A DNA stretch of 64,000 nucleotides from Rhodopirellula sp. SM50 (GCF_002289565.1 NZ_NTFY01000009.1:1-64000), one strand, 5' to 3'; counted from the stretch's first letter, positions 26,682-36,465 are shown. Made by a program: numbers and translations. The notes: generated from the sequence alone by a model not told the origin.

Positions 26682-29600
26682 CTAACCGGCATCGACGCTG
26701 GTCAAAAACGGTTTGTCACTCGATTGACCGCGATTCCAAAACGCTCGGAACGACTGGCGGCGACGCAACGAATCCGCATTCTTGCGTTCGACCGAGTCAA
26801 ACTGATCGGCGGACTCGGCCGTGGGGGGGTACCCTCGCATGTCCCGAATCGGCAGCGGTCCGATGGATTGCCCGGTCAGGGTGTTCAGGTCCGCGTCCTT
26901 GTCCCAGCCCACACAGTGCAAGATGAAATCACGTTTCCAACCTTCCGGCAGCGTTTGTTCGGGGGCGCGAAACCGCATCCGGATTTCATCGCCGCCGCTG
27001 ATCACGACCATCGAGTCATCCCAGTCGCGTAGTCGGTCGCTGCAGTCGCCGAATTGTGTCACGGTCCCGCGCAGCGGCGGCCATTTCGGTTGCGAATCGG
27101 CTTGCCCGTAGTCGTAGGTTTCCGGACGTGTCGAGTCCGCGTGGATACGTTTGGAGAATCCATGGAAAGCGACTTCGGCGTCGATCAACGGCATCGGCTG
27201 CGTCACGCTGGAGGCCGGATTGTTTTGGATCGCCAGCGAGGCTGTGTCCCAGTAGATTTGCGCGCTGGTGCGCACGCGAAGACGCGGATCGTCCGGTTGC
27301 AGGTGCTCGGAAACGTCGACGACGATCGTCTTGGTTTTGCCGCCCGGAAAACCCATGAACTCGATGGCGTTTCGCCAACCCGATTCGGTCGACGCATCGG
27401 GCACCCACACCGACGGGAACTCGATCGCCGGTAGTTCGGGGTTTTGGTCGATTTGAATGTTCAACGACGTGTCGGTCGGCAAAATCCAACCGCGGAGCAC
27501 CAGATAGACCGACGTCTTGTCGCTGCCGTTGAGCTGTTGCTTGACCGCGTCACCGAAGTCCAAATCGATCCAGTGCGGCGGGCAAAGTCCTTGGCGAATC
27601 CGTCGGTCAAAGCCTTGAACGTAGCGTTCATCGGCCGAGGTTAACAATTCAGTCACGTCGTTTGCCCGGGTGTCCGAGGCGACAGCGACCGGATGCAATT
27701 CGTTTTCATCAAAGCCAAAGATGGTGGGTGTCGCGACGCTGGGGGGGCCGACTTTTTCGTTGGAATAGATCGCGACGTCGGCGGGATGGTCGACGGCGGT
27801 CAATTCAATTTTGTCGACGTAGGCGACTTCCCACAGTTCTTCGGTCAATCGAAACTCGTATTCGCCGTTTTCGTTTTGACGCACCAGGTCGCCGTCAATT
27901 TTCAGATACTCCCACGGTCGATCCGGCTGGACGACCCCGGCGGCGACTTGCAGTCCCAGCGGAGCCGCCCACAAACAATCGGTGACGAAGGCAAACCGTT
28001 CTCCGTCCCAGCTGTACAGGTACGGGCACGATCCCTTCAGCGTTTGCTCCTCTTCGATGATCGCGTCGACCTCGGGGCTGCGGATCGTTTGCGTCAAGCC
28101 GTTGGGCATGATGACTCGGATCGTGTCGGCCGAATCGAATCCGTCCATGCCGAAGTGCGTCGCCGGTCCGCGGACGATCCGGCTTCGATAATGCGGCCCG
28201 AATCGCAGTTCCAGGACCGATCCGATTGCGTAATGGTTCACACGTCCGCTCGCCGCGGCGTTGTCGGCGATGCCTTTGAAGCGAACCGAAATCTGGTGGG
28301 CGTCGCCGGCGGACTGGTTGATGCCGACTTGGATGTCATCGCCGCTGAGCGACACGAGGTCGATGCGGCCATCGCTGTTGAAGTCGGCTGCGGCGCCGGC
28401 TGTCAGGTTCTCGGGCAGTTCGGTGTCCGTGTTGACGACATTGATTCCCCACGGGCCGAGCTTTAGCGTTTGCGCCGTCTTGGGTGATGACGCGGTGCCG
28501 ATCAACTCGAGATAGGAATCGTTGTCAAAGTCAGCCAAGGCCGGCCGCGATTGAAAGCCTGGCCCCGTTTCGACACGGTCGACGGTCCAGACGCCGATGT
28601 CGGCTGAGTTTCCGAAGGCGACCATCGATTGTTGGCTGGACGTCGCGATGACATCCCAGCCCACGTTGGCATCCACGTCTTCGACCACGATGCTCAGCGA
28701 GCGATCGTCTTCCGCGACCGGTAGCGGCGGCACGTCGTCCAGGGAGCGGAAGCGGAATTGCAGGTGCAACAGGTTTTCCAAGATGCTGACACGTCCGGAC
28801 TGATGGATGGCCAGGACGTCCAGGTCGATGTCGCGGTCCAGGTCGGCAATCGTCATGTCGGCGATCGGATCGTCGGCGTCCACGGTGCTGGTTCCGATGG
28901 GGGCTTCGAAAAAGGTTCGGTTGCCGCGATTGATCCAGACACGGATCTGCCCGGCTGCCGGCGCGATGATCAAATCCAAGTCGCCGTCGCCTTCCAAGTC
29001 GCCGGTCGTCACGGCCGAAATCGCCGGCAGATCTTCCAGCCCGGTCGTCTTTTCGACCAACGTCAATCGCTTGTCGGCGGGAGTTTCGCTGCGGGTATCG
29101 ATCTGAACCAGACGCAAACCGAACGGGCCGTACGCGACCAAGGCGGGCAGCGTGTCGTGCCGGGCTTTGGTCGAATAGTCGCGCTCGGTTTCGTCCCCGG
29201 CAACCGGTTCGCTGCGTTTGATCCGTTCAGAATCACTGCTGTCGACCATGAATAAATCCGCGGCCACCAAACCGCTCGGTGTGACGCCGAGATCGAGTTC
29301 GCCGATGGCTTCCCAGGCGTCACCTTGTTGCGTCAGCAATCTCAGTTTTCCGTCGCTGGTGACGACGGCCAGATCCATTTGAAAATCCAGGTCGGCGTCC
29401 AGGGGCAGTACCCGTGCGGCGTCGCCGGCGGACGAAAACTCAAATGAGATCGCGGCCTCGTCACCGGCGATCGGTTTGGCGGTGGCGATTTCGGTGCTCA
29501 ACTGACGGACGGTGTCAAAGTTCAATCGGTCCAACGGGTGGGGCGACGTCCGGCGCCGATCGGTGCGGACAATCTCCAAGGGGTTCAAGACGTTGGACCA

Positions 29601-30554
29601 CAAAACGGATGACTGGTCGGCTTTGGCCCAGTCCCCGTTCTCGATCGCCTCTTTGATTTGATTGACCAGGTCTTCCGGTGACAATCCGATCGGTTTGGTG
29701 TAGGCGGCCAAGGTCGGTTCGACCGCTTGGGCCAGTCGCCAGGTGCGATCGACCAGTTCGGCTGCGGACGAATCTTGGTTGTCGATCGCCAAACGCAGTG
29801 CCCGCAGCGCCAGGAACAGATTGTCATCGTTTTCGTCAGAAAGTCGTCGCAGCGACTTGGCGGCCGGTTTTAAAACGGAATCCGGTAGCCCATCGACGGG
29901 GTCGGACATCTTTTCCAACAGGTCGATCAGCGGTCCGCCCAAGATGACGGCCCTGGGGTCTTCGCCCATCGGTCCATTAATGGCTTGGGTCAGACGCGTG
30001 AACAGATCGCGGCGCAGCGATTTGCCGATCGTCGTCCCCAGCAGCGCCGCCTCGTGTGCGTCGATGCGGCTGTTCAGCCATCGTTTGGTGATCTCATCAC
30101 CGGAATTTTTCTGATAATCTTCGATCGCCTGTCGTGCCGCTTCGATGGCATCGGGAAGCCGCGCGCGGGCCGCCTGCTTTTCCTCGCTGGATTTGACCGA
30201 GTCGGTCGCCGCGGCGGTCAGCATGTCGACCGCCAGCACGGCGTTGAGCGCCCGGTTGAGCGCCACCGAGGGGTCGTCGGAAAACTGACTTCGCAGCCCC
30301 GACCAGAGCTGTTCGGCTTGCTCGGGTTCCATGTTTTCCGTCGCCGCGAGCGCCCGGTTGATTTTTACCAGGTTCGCCTCCGATTCACTGTTGAGCGGTG
30401 GCGTGGTACCGTTTCCGTTTCCGCCAGGGTCTCGAGTGCAGCTGCAACCGGCAAACGTCATCGTGAGGGATGTTGCGACCGCGGCGAAGGCGAAGGTCAA
30501 CCGCCGATGCAGGTTCGGGCGGTTCGTCGGGGGTGCGTTCACGATGTATGCCAT
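26682..30554 (-). CDS. Large CRTAC1-type FG-GAP lipoprotein (1290 aa)
   Basis: From ATG 30554 the product has a signal peptide and lipobox (MTFAGCSC, Cys ~36), so it is probably a lipoprotein. Residues ~50-350 are helical and TPR-like (ARAALPEAIEAARQ-type segments, LSPEDLVNQIKEAIENGDWAKA). FG-GAP repeats then follow from ~380 to ~760 (DADLDFQMDLAVV, DLEGDGDLDLIIAPA, DLDRDIDLDVLAIH, DFNSDGRIDLVSL). An ASPIC/UnbV-like segment with the pattern IGSVLELRFGPHYRSRIV lies near 780. The last ~480 residues form a beta-rich region I cannot name. An alternative ATG at 30587 would add 11 residues and abut the divergent gene. It is the first gene of the set with the pentahaem cytochrome. Confidence 0.85.
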   Translation of the reverse strand: MAYIVNAPPTNRPNLHRRLTFAFAAVATSLTMTFAGCSCTRDPGGNGNGTTPPLNSESEANLVKINRALAATENMEPEQAEQLWSGLRSQFSDDPSVALNRALNAVLAVDMLTAAATDSVKSSEEKQAARARLPDAIEAARQAIEDYQKNSGDEITKRWLNSRIDAHEAALLGTTIGKSLRRDLFTRLTQAINGPMGEDPRAVILGGPLIDLLEKMSDPVDGLPDSVLKPAAKSLRRLSDENDDNLFLALRALRLAIDNQDSSAAELVDRTWRLAQAVEPTLAAYTKPIGLSPEDLVNQIKEAIENGDWAKADQSSVLWSNVLNPLEIVRTDRRRTSPHPLDRLNFDTVRQLSTEIATAKPIAGDEAAISFEFSSAGDAARVLPLDADLDFQMDLAVVTSDGKLRLLTQQGDAWEAIGELDLGVTPSGLVAADLFMVDSSDSERIKRSEPVAGDETERDYSTKARHDTLPALVAYGPFGLRLVQIDTRSETPADKRLTLVEKTTGLEDLPAISAVTTGDLEGDGDLDLIIAPAAGQIRVWINRGNRTFFEAPIGTSTVDADDPIADMTIADLDRDIDLDVLAIHQSGRVSILENLLHLQFRFRSLDDVPPLPVAEDDRSLSIVVEDVDANVGWDVIATSSQQSMVAFGNSADIGVWTVDRVETGPGFQSRPALADFDNDSYLELIGTASSPKTAQTLKLGPWGINVVNTDTELPENLTAGAAADFNSDGRIDLVSLSGDDIQVGINQSAGDAHQISVRFKGIADNAAASGRVNHYAIGSVLELRFGPHYRSRIVRGPATHFGMDGFDSADTIRVIMPNGLTQTIRSPEVDAIIEEEQTLKGSCPYLYSWDGERFAFVTDCLWAAPLGLQVAAGVVQPDRPWEYLKIDGDLVRQNENGEYEFRLTEELWEVAYVDKIELTAVDHPADVAIYSNEKVGPPSVATPTIFGFDENELHPVAVASDTRANDVTELLTSADERYVQGFDRRIRQGLCPPHWIDLDFGDAVKQQLNGSDKTSVYLVLRGWILPTDTSLNIQIDQNPELPAIEFPSVWVPDASTESGWRNAIEFMGFPGGKTKTIVVDVSEHLQPDDPRLRVRTSAQIYWDTASLAIQNNPASSVTQPMPLIDAEVAFHGFSKRIHADSTRPETYDYGQADSQPKWPPLRGTVTQFGDCSDRLRDWDDSMVVISGGDEIRMRFRAPEQTLPEGWKRDFILHCVGWDKDADLNTLTGQSIGPLPIRDMRGYPPTAESADQFDSVERKNADSLRRRQSFRAFWNRGQSSDKPFLTSVDAG

Positions 30555-30587
30555 CCGTAGGGACCATTCATTAAAAAGGTTTGACAT

Positions 30588-31442
30588 ATGAAAGTAGCAA
30601 AATTCTTTGATGCTTCCGACACGATTCGCGTCGGACTGGTCCGCGAAAACGAATTATTTCCGTTGGTGATGACCGATGAAATCGCCAGCCTGTCGGATCT
30701 GATCGCTCATTCCACGCCAATTGCCGCCGCCGAATCGCTGCAAACCGAAGCCGCGATCGAGATCGATGAGCAACTGCGATGGCTGCCCCCGATTGACCAC
30801 CAGGAGGTCTGGGCGGCCGGCGTCACCTACAAGCGTTCTCAAACGGCACGGATGGAGGAGTCCGAAGCCGCTGCGTCGTGCTACGACCGCGTCTACAACG
30901 CCGATCGCCCCGAATTGTTTTTCAAGGCGACTCCCCATCGTGTGTCCGGGTATGGGCAACCGCTGCGGATTCGATCCGATGCCAGTTGGAACGTGCCCGA
31001 ACCCGAAATCACGCTGGTGATCAGCCCCCAGATGCGGATCGTGGGATTGACGGTTGGCAACGACATGAGTTCGCGAGACATCGAGGGCGAAAACCCGCTC
31101 TACCTACCGCAAGCGAAGTGTTATGACCAATGTGCCGGACTGGGGCCATGGATCACGTTGTTCGACGCCTTGCCGCCGGCGGATTCGATCGGCGTCGACT
31201 TGCAGATCGTCCGCGACGGCCAGACGGTTTTCGATCAACAAACCAGCGGCGGCCAGATGGCACGAACGTTTGAAAACCTGGTCGGCTGGCTCGCCAGAGA
31301 CAATTCGTTCCCCGCCGGTGCGTTTCTGATGACCGGGACGGGGATCGTCCCCACCAGCGATTTCACACTGCTGCCCGGCGACATCGTCAATATCACCATC
31401 GACGGTGTCGGCACGCTCAGTAATCCGATCATTCAGGGGTAA
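30588..31442 (+). CDS. Fumarylacetoacetate-hydrolase family protein, probable 2-keto-3-deoxy-pentonate dehydratase
   Basis: The 284-residue protein of the FAH superfamily has the usual start MKVAKFFD and the core WAAGVTYKRSQTAR, FFKATPHRV, PEPEITLVI (metal Glu ligands), GNDMSSRDIEGENPLYLPQAK and MTGTGIVP. FAH proteins include acylpyruvases and sugar-acid dehydratases. Downstream is a 2-oxoglutarate-semialdehyde dehydrogenase. Established FAH members of the Weimberg/arabinose routes convert 2-keto-3-deoxy-pentonate to that semialdehyde, so this is the best guess here. AAAGGT precedes the ATG. Its start lies 33 bp from that of the divergent CRTAC1 lipoprotein gene. Confidence 0.82.
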   Translation: MKVAKFFDASDTIRVGLVRENELFPLVMTDEIASLSDLIAHSTPIAAAESLQTEAAIEIDEQLRWLPPIDHQEVWAAGVTYKRSQTARMEESEAAASCYDRVYNADRPELFFKATPHRVSGYGQPLRIRSDASWNVPEPEITLVISPQMRIVGLTVGNDMSSRDIEGENPLYLPQAKCYDQCAGLGPWITLFDALPPADSIGVDLQIVRDGQTVFDQQTSGGQMARTFENLVGWLARDNSFPAGAFLMTGTGIVPTSDFTLLPGDIVNITIDGVGTLSNPIIQG

Positions 31443-31449
31443 GCGAACG

Positions 31450-31506
31450 TGGGATAGGCTTTCGGGCTCGTCAGCTCAGCATTGACAGGCTGGAAGCCTA
31501 TCCCAC
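31450..31506. repeat. GTGGGA...TCCCAC inverted-repeat element, copy 2
   Basis: GTGGGATAGGCTTTCGGGC at the left and GGCTGGAAGCCTATCCCAC at the right form an inverted pair. It is the second copy of the element at 23567-23625 and lies in the spacer between the FAH-family and dehydrogenase genes, so it would be part of their joint mRNA. Confidence 0.7.
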
Positions 31507-31566
31507 CTTTCGCCCGTTGGCTGATACTCTTTCCAACTCCAATCTCAACCCATCGACAATATTATC

Positions 31567-33141
31567 ATGACCGCAAAAGTACTCCTCGCCGGAACTTGGC
31601 GTGACGCCGATTCGGTCGGCACGTTCCAAGCGACCAACCCGAACACCAACGAAAAGCTGCCCGCCGAGTTTCCGATCAGCTCGTGGGCCGATTGCGATGC
31701 CGCGCTCAACGCCGCCGCCGAAGCGGCTCGCGAAATGAGAACGCTTCCGGCGGCGAAGATCGCGGAGTTTTTGGATTTGTACGCCGACAAGATCGACGCG
31801 GCCAAAGACAGCCTGGTCGAGGCGGCACACGCCGAAACGGGGCTCGCCAAGTCACCGCGACTCGCCGACGGAGAGTTGCCGCGAACCAGTGGCCAACTTC
31901 GTTCCGCCGCAGAATCCTGTCGCAGCGGCGATTGGGCGATGGCGACGATCGACACCGCCGCCGGGATTCGCTCCTGCTACGAGCCGCTCGGACCGGTCTG
32001 TGTGTTCGGTCCCAATAATTTCCCCTTTGCCTTCGGATCGGTTTCCGGCGGAGACTTTGCCGCGGCGATCGCGGCCGGCAATCCTGTCATCGGCAAAGCC
32101 AACAGTTCCCACCCCGAAACGACGCGACGGTTTGCGGGACTGGCATTGGAAGCCGCGAACGAAACCGGCATGCCCGCTGCAATCGTGCAGTTGATCTATC
32201 GCACCGGACACGCCGACGGCGAGCGATTGGTTGCCGATCCACGCGTCGGTGCGACCGGGTACACCGGCAGCCGCTCGGCGGGGTTGAAACTCAAGGCGGC
32301 CGCCGACGCGGCCGGCAAACCGATCTATTTGGAGCTTTCCAGCGTCAACCCGGTCGTGTTGTTGCCGGGCGCCCTGGCCGCCCGTGGCGATGAAATTGTC
32401 GACGAGTTTTGCGGCAGCGCGTTGATGGGATCCGGCCAGTTTTGCACCAATCCCGGCGTGGTGTTGGCGATCGCCGGCGAGAGCACCGACAAATTCATCG
32501 CCGCGGTCAAAGAACGCTTTGCCGGCTCGCCCGCCGGAACCCTGCTCTCACCCGCCGTTGCCGGAAGCTTGAAAGACAGCATCGAGAAACTCTGCGGGTT
32601 TGGCGCCGAGCTGTTGGTCGGCGGCGGCGAAGTCGAAGCCGGCCGATGTGCGCTGGCCAACACATTGATGACCGCGACAGGAAAACAGTTTCTGGGCGAC
32701 CCCGAAGGGTTCCAGACCGAAGCGTTCGGCAATGCATCACTGGTCGTGGTTACCGAGGACCTCGATGAACTTTGCAGCGCCCTGGCCAGCTTGGAAGGCA
32801 ACTTGACCGGCTGCGTTTACAGCGATCCGGCGGGCAGCGACGATGCGTCGTACGATCAGGTGGCGTTCGAATTGACGCCGAAGGTCGGGCGGGTGCTCAA
32901 CGACAAGATGCCGACCGGAGTCGCCGTCTCGGCCGCGATGAATCACGGCGGTCCCTATCCGGCGACCGGGCACCCGGGGTTCACCGCCGTCGGTGTTCCC
33001 GGATCGTTGCTGCGGTTCGGGAAACTGACCAGCTATGACAACGTCCGGCCGGAACGATTGCCGGCGTTGTTGGCGGACAAGAACCCGACCGGCCAAACCC
33101 CGCGCCGGATCGACGGCGCCTGGACGACGGCGGATGTGTAA
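31567..33141 (+). CDS. 2,5-dioxovalerate (alpha-ketoglutaric semialdehyde) dehydrogenase, NADP-type
   Basis: The 524-residue aldehyde dehydrogenase has catalytic Cys293 in GSGQFCTNPG and general-base Glu256 in YLELSSVNP. The cofactor segment GPNNFPFAFGSVSGGDFAAAIAAGNPVI is split here for length: FGPNNFPFAF and then VSGGDFAAAIAAGNPV. Together with the start KVLLAGTWRDADS, this matches KGSADH of the sugar-acid pathways rather than ordinary fatty or betaine ALDH. It oxidises 2-oxoglutarate semialdehyde to 2-oxoglutarate. Its partner is the FAH-family gene 125 bp upstream. Together they would feed pentonates into the TCA cycle. Confidence 0.88.
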   Translation: MTAKVLLAGTWRDADSVGTFQATNPNTNEKLPAEFPISSWADCDAALNAAAEAAREMRTLPAAKIAEFLDLYADKIDAAKDSLVEAAHAETGLAKSPRLADGELPRTSGQLRSAAESCRSGDWAMATIDTAAGIRSCYEPLGPVCVFGPNNFPFAFGSVSGGDFAAAIAAGNPVIGKANSSHPETTRRFAGLALEAANETGMPAAIVQLIYRTGHADGERLVADPRVGATGYTGSRSAGLKLKAAADAAGKPIYLELSSVNPVVLLPGALAARGDEIVDEFCGSALMGSGQFCTNPGVVLAIAGESTDKFIAAVKERFAGSPAGTLLSPAVAGSLKDSIEKLCGFGAELLVGGGEVEAGRCALANTLMTATGKQFLGDPEGFQTEAFGNASLVVVTEDLDELCSALASLEGNLTGCVYSDPAGSDDASYDQVAFELTPKVGRVLNDKMPTGVAVSAAMNHGGPYPATGHPGFTAVGVPGSLLRFGKLTSYDNVRPERLPALLADKNPTGQTPRRIDGAWTTADV

Positions 33142-33163
33142 GTTGACTTGTCGCGGCAGTGGA

Positions 33164-33265
33164 GTAGGGCAGCGTCTATCGGTAGATGTCATGCGAGAGA
33201 GCCATGGACCGTCTGGCAATCGGCTTCCCTCAATCGATCTGATCGAACAGACGATCTCCGGTACC
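33164..33265. repeat. Dispersed ~100-bp repeat, copy 2 (inverted relative to copy 1 at 1-97)
   Basis: GTAGGGCAGCGTCTATCGG at the left and GACGATCTCCGGTACC at the right match the reverse complement of bases 1-97 with few differences. It begins 23 bp after the stop codon of the dehydrogenase gene. Confidence 0.85.
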
Positions 33266-33280
33266 ACAGCAATGGATCAC

Positions 33281-33356
33281 ACCCACGGATGGCAGCGCGT
33301 ACCCACGGATCCCAGGCTGCTTTCTATCCGTGGGTTCGCTCTGCCATCCGTGGGTT
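33281..33356. repeat. 76-bp near-perfect hairpin (ACCCACGGAT ... ATCCGTGGGT)
   Basis: The left arm 33281-33310 (ACCCACGGAT, GGCAGCGCGT, ACCCACGGAT) and right arm 33326-33356 are complementary over about 30 bp with two or three mismatches. The spacer is 15 bp. Each arm contains two copies of ACCCACGGAT, so the element is both a direct and an inverted repeat. It has no T-run. No second copy is seen in this window. Confidence 0.8.
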
Positions 33357-33485
33357 CATTTAAATCGGGCACTCGGGGCTGTCCTCAGGCTGGCGTTTCC
33401 AGCGTCGCGCTGCAACCCGCCGGTTTGACTCCGCGATCCAATCAGACGGATGACCGGCGCATGGCGTTTACCGCTAGACGGTCCC

Positions 33486-33507
33486 GTAGGGCATGCTGTG
33501 CATGCCA
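33486..33507. repeat. Short palindromic repeat (GTAGGGCATGCTGTGCATGCC family)
   Basis: This is a perfect copy of the 21-bp unit seen at 110-130, 21566-21587 and 36592-36663, here in the 555-bp repeat-only region between the dehydrogenase and ClpB genes. The rest of 33357-33539 shows no recognisable feature. Confidence 0.7.
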
Positions 33508-33539
33508 ACGGCCCTATCAACAGCCCTATCTCGACATGA

Positions 33540-33699
33540 GCCTTGAGGCGATCCCCGGTCGCTGCGGAGCAGCGAAACAGAGCGGCTGAAGCCTGCACAC
33601 CAGCGCACGTTGGTGTTTAGCCTTGAGGCGATTCCCGGTCGCTGCGGAGCAGCGAAACCGGGCGGCTGAAGCCTGCACACCAGCGCACGTTGGTGTTTA
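33540..33699. repeat. Two tandem 80-bp repeat units (GCTGCGGAGCAGCGAAAC family)
   Basis: Two nearly identical 80-bp units run head to tail, each with GGTCGCTGCGGAGCAGCGAA in the middle and CACACCAGCGCACGTTGGTG near the end. The same family in the opposite orientation occurs at 57119-57423. The second unit ends TTTA, whose last three bases are the complement of the ClpB stop codon (TAA). Confidence 0.85.
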
Positions 33700-36342
33700 C
33701 CGGAACACGTAGTTCATTCCGTCATGGTCGACCGTGACGGTGCTGCCTTCGGCGAAGTCGCTTTTCAGCAGCGCCGTTGCCAGTTCATTCTGGACTTCAC
33801 GCTGGATCACGCGTTTGAGCGGGCGTGCACCGTAGGTCGGGTCGTAGCCGGTCTTGGCGATCTCATCAATGGCGGCATCGGTGACCTCCAGCGTTAGCCC
33901 GTTGTCCTGTAAACGGCGCCCGAGATGGGCGAGTTGCAGTTTGACGATCTTGCGGATTTGCGTTTGATCCAACGGACGGAAAATGACGGTGTCGTCGATG
34001 CGGTTGAGGAATTCGGGCAAGAACCGGGTGCGCAAGGCCTGTTCAACGGCCTCCCGCATCTCCTCTTCGTCCCCGCCGTCGGCCGCGATCTGCTGGATCT
34101 CTTGGCTGCCCGCGTTGCTGGTCATCACGATCACCGCGTTGGTGAAGTTCACCGTCCGTCCGTGACCATCGGTCAATCGGCCGTCGTCCAGAACTTGCAG
34201 CAAGATGTTGAACACATCCGGGTGTGCTTTTTCGATTTCATCGAGCAGGATCACGGTGTAGGGACGTCGGCGCACGGCCTCGGTCAACTTTCCGCCTTCT
34301 TCGTAGCCGACGTATCCGGGCGGCGCACCGATCATCCGGGCGACGCTATGTCGTTCCATGAACTCGGACATGTCGATCCGCACCATCGCGTTCTCGTCGT
34401 CGAACATGATTTCGGCGAGCGCCTTGCACAGTTCCGTCTTGCCGACGCCGGTCGGTCCGAGGAACAGGAAGGATCCGATGGGACGGTTCGGGTCGGCCAA
34501 CCCGCTGCGGCTGCGACGGACCGCATCGGAGACGGCTCGAACGGCTTCGTCTTGACCGATCACGCGGGTGTGCAATCGTTCTTCCATGACCAACAACTTG
34601 GCGCGTTCGGTTTCCATCATTCGGCTCACCGGGACACCGGTCCAAGCCGAGACGACTTCGGCGATTTCCTCCGCCGTCACTTCTTTTCGCAGCAGCCGAC
34701 GCTCGGGTTCATCGGACGTTTCTTCCCCGGACGAACCTTGATCGCGTTTCTCGATTTCTTCCAGTTTCGATTCGAGTTCTGCCTGACGCGATTGGACTTC
34801 CAGCATCTCTCGATACAGGTCTTCGGGGTTTTCACCGCGAAGCTGAGTTTGCTTGGCTTCGGCGTCCAGCGTTGCGAATCGGTGCGCCAGTGCATCGGCT
34901 TCCTGGCGAATGGATTGCACGCCTTCAAGCCCGATTTTTTCGCTTTCCCATTGTTCACGCAGGTCGGCAAGCTCTTTGCCGAGCGATTCCATTTCGGATT
35001 GAATCTCTTCGCGGCGGCTGACGATCGATGCATCACCGGAATCTTCGTCTTGGAGCTGCCGCTGGGCGAGCTCCAGTTGACGCAACCGGCGTTGGATGCG
35101 GTCGATGGGTTCGGGCACGCTTTCTTTTTCCATCGCCAAACGGCTGGTCGCTTCATCGACCAGGTCGATTGCCTTGTCCGGCAAGAAGCGTTCGGTGATG
35201 TAGCGATCAGCGAGCGTGGCGGCGGCGACCAGGGCACTGTCGGTGATCCGCACGCCGTGGTGAGATTCGTAGCGTGATTTCAGGCCACGGAGAATGGCGA
35301 TCGAATCTTCGACCGATGGCTCTTCGACGTAGACCGGTTGGAATCGCCGTTCCAGTGCGGCGTCCTTTTCGATGTGTTGACGATATTCGTCCAGCGTCGT
35401 CGCGCCGACACAGCGGAGCGCGCCGCGGGCGAGTTCCGGTTTCAACAAGTTGGCCGCGTCGGGTGAACCTTCCGCCTTGCCCGCGCCGACGACCAGGTGC
35501 AGTTCGTCGATAAACAGGATCACGCGTCCATCGGAATCCTTGACTTCTCGCAGCACGGCTTTGAGGCGTTCTTCGAAATCGCCGCGGAACTTTGCCCCGG
35601 CGACCAAGGCGCCCATGTCCAGCGCGATGACCCGTTTGTTTTTCAGACTGGTGGGCACATCGGCTTCGAAAATCCGCAGCGCCAAGCCTTCGGCGATCGC
35701 GGTCTTTCCCACACCGGGTTGTCCGATCAGGACGGGATTGTTTTTTGTGCGTCGCGACAGCACTTGGATCACCCGGCGGATCTCGTTGTCCCGGCCGATG
35801 ACCGGATCGAGTTTTCCGGCGGCGGCGAGTTGGGTCAGATCGACGCCGTACTTTTCGAGCGCCTGATAGGTGTCTTCGGCGTTCTGGTCGGTCACGCGTG
35901 CGCTGCCACGGATTTCGCTGGCCGCTTTCAAGACGTCGTCGGCATTGACGCCACACAACGAGAGCAGGCTCTGTGCTTTCGTCTTGGCTTTGGCGATCCC
36001 CAGCAACAGATGCTCGGTGCTGACGAATTCGTCTTTCAGCGATTGGGCACTGGTGGCGGCTTCGTTGAGGGCCGATTGCAGTTCCGCGGCGATGCTCGGT
36101 TGTCGGCCGCCGCTGACCTTGGGCAATTTGTCGAATTCGCTGGCGGTCAGTTCACGCAGCTGATTCGCATCGGCGTTCATCTTGGACAACAGCGCGGCGG
36201 TGATACCACCGCTTTCGTCGAGCATGGCCGAGAGCAGGTGCAGGGAGGTGATTTCGGGATTGCCGGCCGATGTCGCACGCCCCTGTGCTTCGGCGATCAG
36301 GCCTTGGGCTTTGGTGGTCAGTTTGTCGAATCGGAAGGTCAT
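33697..36342 (-). CDS. clpB: ATP-dependent disaggregase ClpB
   Basis: The 881-residue Hsp100 chaperone solubilises protein aggregates with DnaK. It has a Clp-N domain (~1-150), AAA1 with Walker A GQPGVGKT and Walker B ILFIDELH, and a coiled-coil middle domain (~400-540) rich in Glu, Gln and Arg. AAA2 has [23 protein letters not shown] and the sensor region [10 protein letters not shown]. The C-terminal D2-small domain includes [15 protein letters not shown]. The middle domain and lack of a ClpP loop identify ClpB rather than ClpA/C. The pore loop of AAA2 is GYVGYEEGG. The length is slightly above E. coli ClpB (857). It lies next to dnaK on the same strand, separated by 448 bp of repeats. Confidence 0.96.
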   Translation of the reverse strand: MTFRFDKLTTKAQGLIAEAQGRATSAGNPEITSLHLLSAMLDESGGITAALLSKMNADANQLRELTASEFDKLPKVSGGRQPSIAAELQSALNEAATSAQSLKDEFVSTEHLLLGIAKAKTKAQSLLSLCGVNADDVLKAASEIRGSARVTDQNAEDTYQALEKYGVDLTQLAAAGKLDPVIGRDNEIRRVIQVLSRRTKNNPVLIGQPGVGKTAIAEGLALRIFEADVPTSLKNKRVIALDMGALVAGAKFRGDFEERLKAVLREVKDSDGRVILFIDELHLVVGAGKAEGSPDAANLLKPELARGALRCVGATTLDEYRQHIEKDAALERRFQPVYVEEPSVEDSIAILRGLKSRYESHHGVRITDSALVAAATLADRYITERFLPDKAIDLVDEATSRLAMEKESVPEPIDRIQRRLRQLELAQRQLQDEDSGDASIVSRREEIQSEMESLGKELADLREQWESEKIGLEGVQSIRQEADALAHRFATLDAEAKQTQLRGENPEDLYREMLEVQSRQAELESKLEEIEKRDQGSSGEETSDEPERRLLRKEVTAEEIAEVVSAWTGVPVSRMMETERAKLLVMEERLHTRVIGQDEAVRAVSDAVRRSRSGLADPNRPIGSFLFLGPTGVGKTELCKALAEIMFDDENAMVRIDMSEFMERHSVARMIGAPPGYVGYEEGGKLTEAVRRRPYTVILLDEIEKAHPDVFNILLQVLDDGRLTDGHGRTVNFTNAVIVMTSNAGSQEIQQIAADGGDEEEMREAVEQALRTRFLPEFLNRIDDTVIFRPLDQTQIRKIVKLQLAHLGRRLQDNGLTLEVTDAAIDEIAKTGYDPTYGARPLKRVIQREVQNELATALLKSDFAEGSTVTVDHDGMNYVFR

Positions 36343-36465
36343 CGCGAATGCTCCTGCGTGTTTCGTAAAACTCGACTTCGAGTGAAGTGTTTTGGGGTTC
36401 GGTTTGTCGGGGCGTAGGTTGGCTCACGACTTGTTCTCAGGCTCCGCCCTACGCCGTGAACGACT

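Noticed and set aside
33540-33699. CRISPR array
   Set aside because: The tandem 80-bp units, and the 25- and 28-bp arrays at 36592 and 21588, have no unique spacers and too few units; they are palindromic dispersed repeats.
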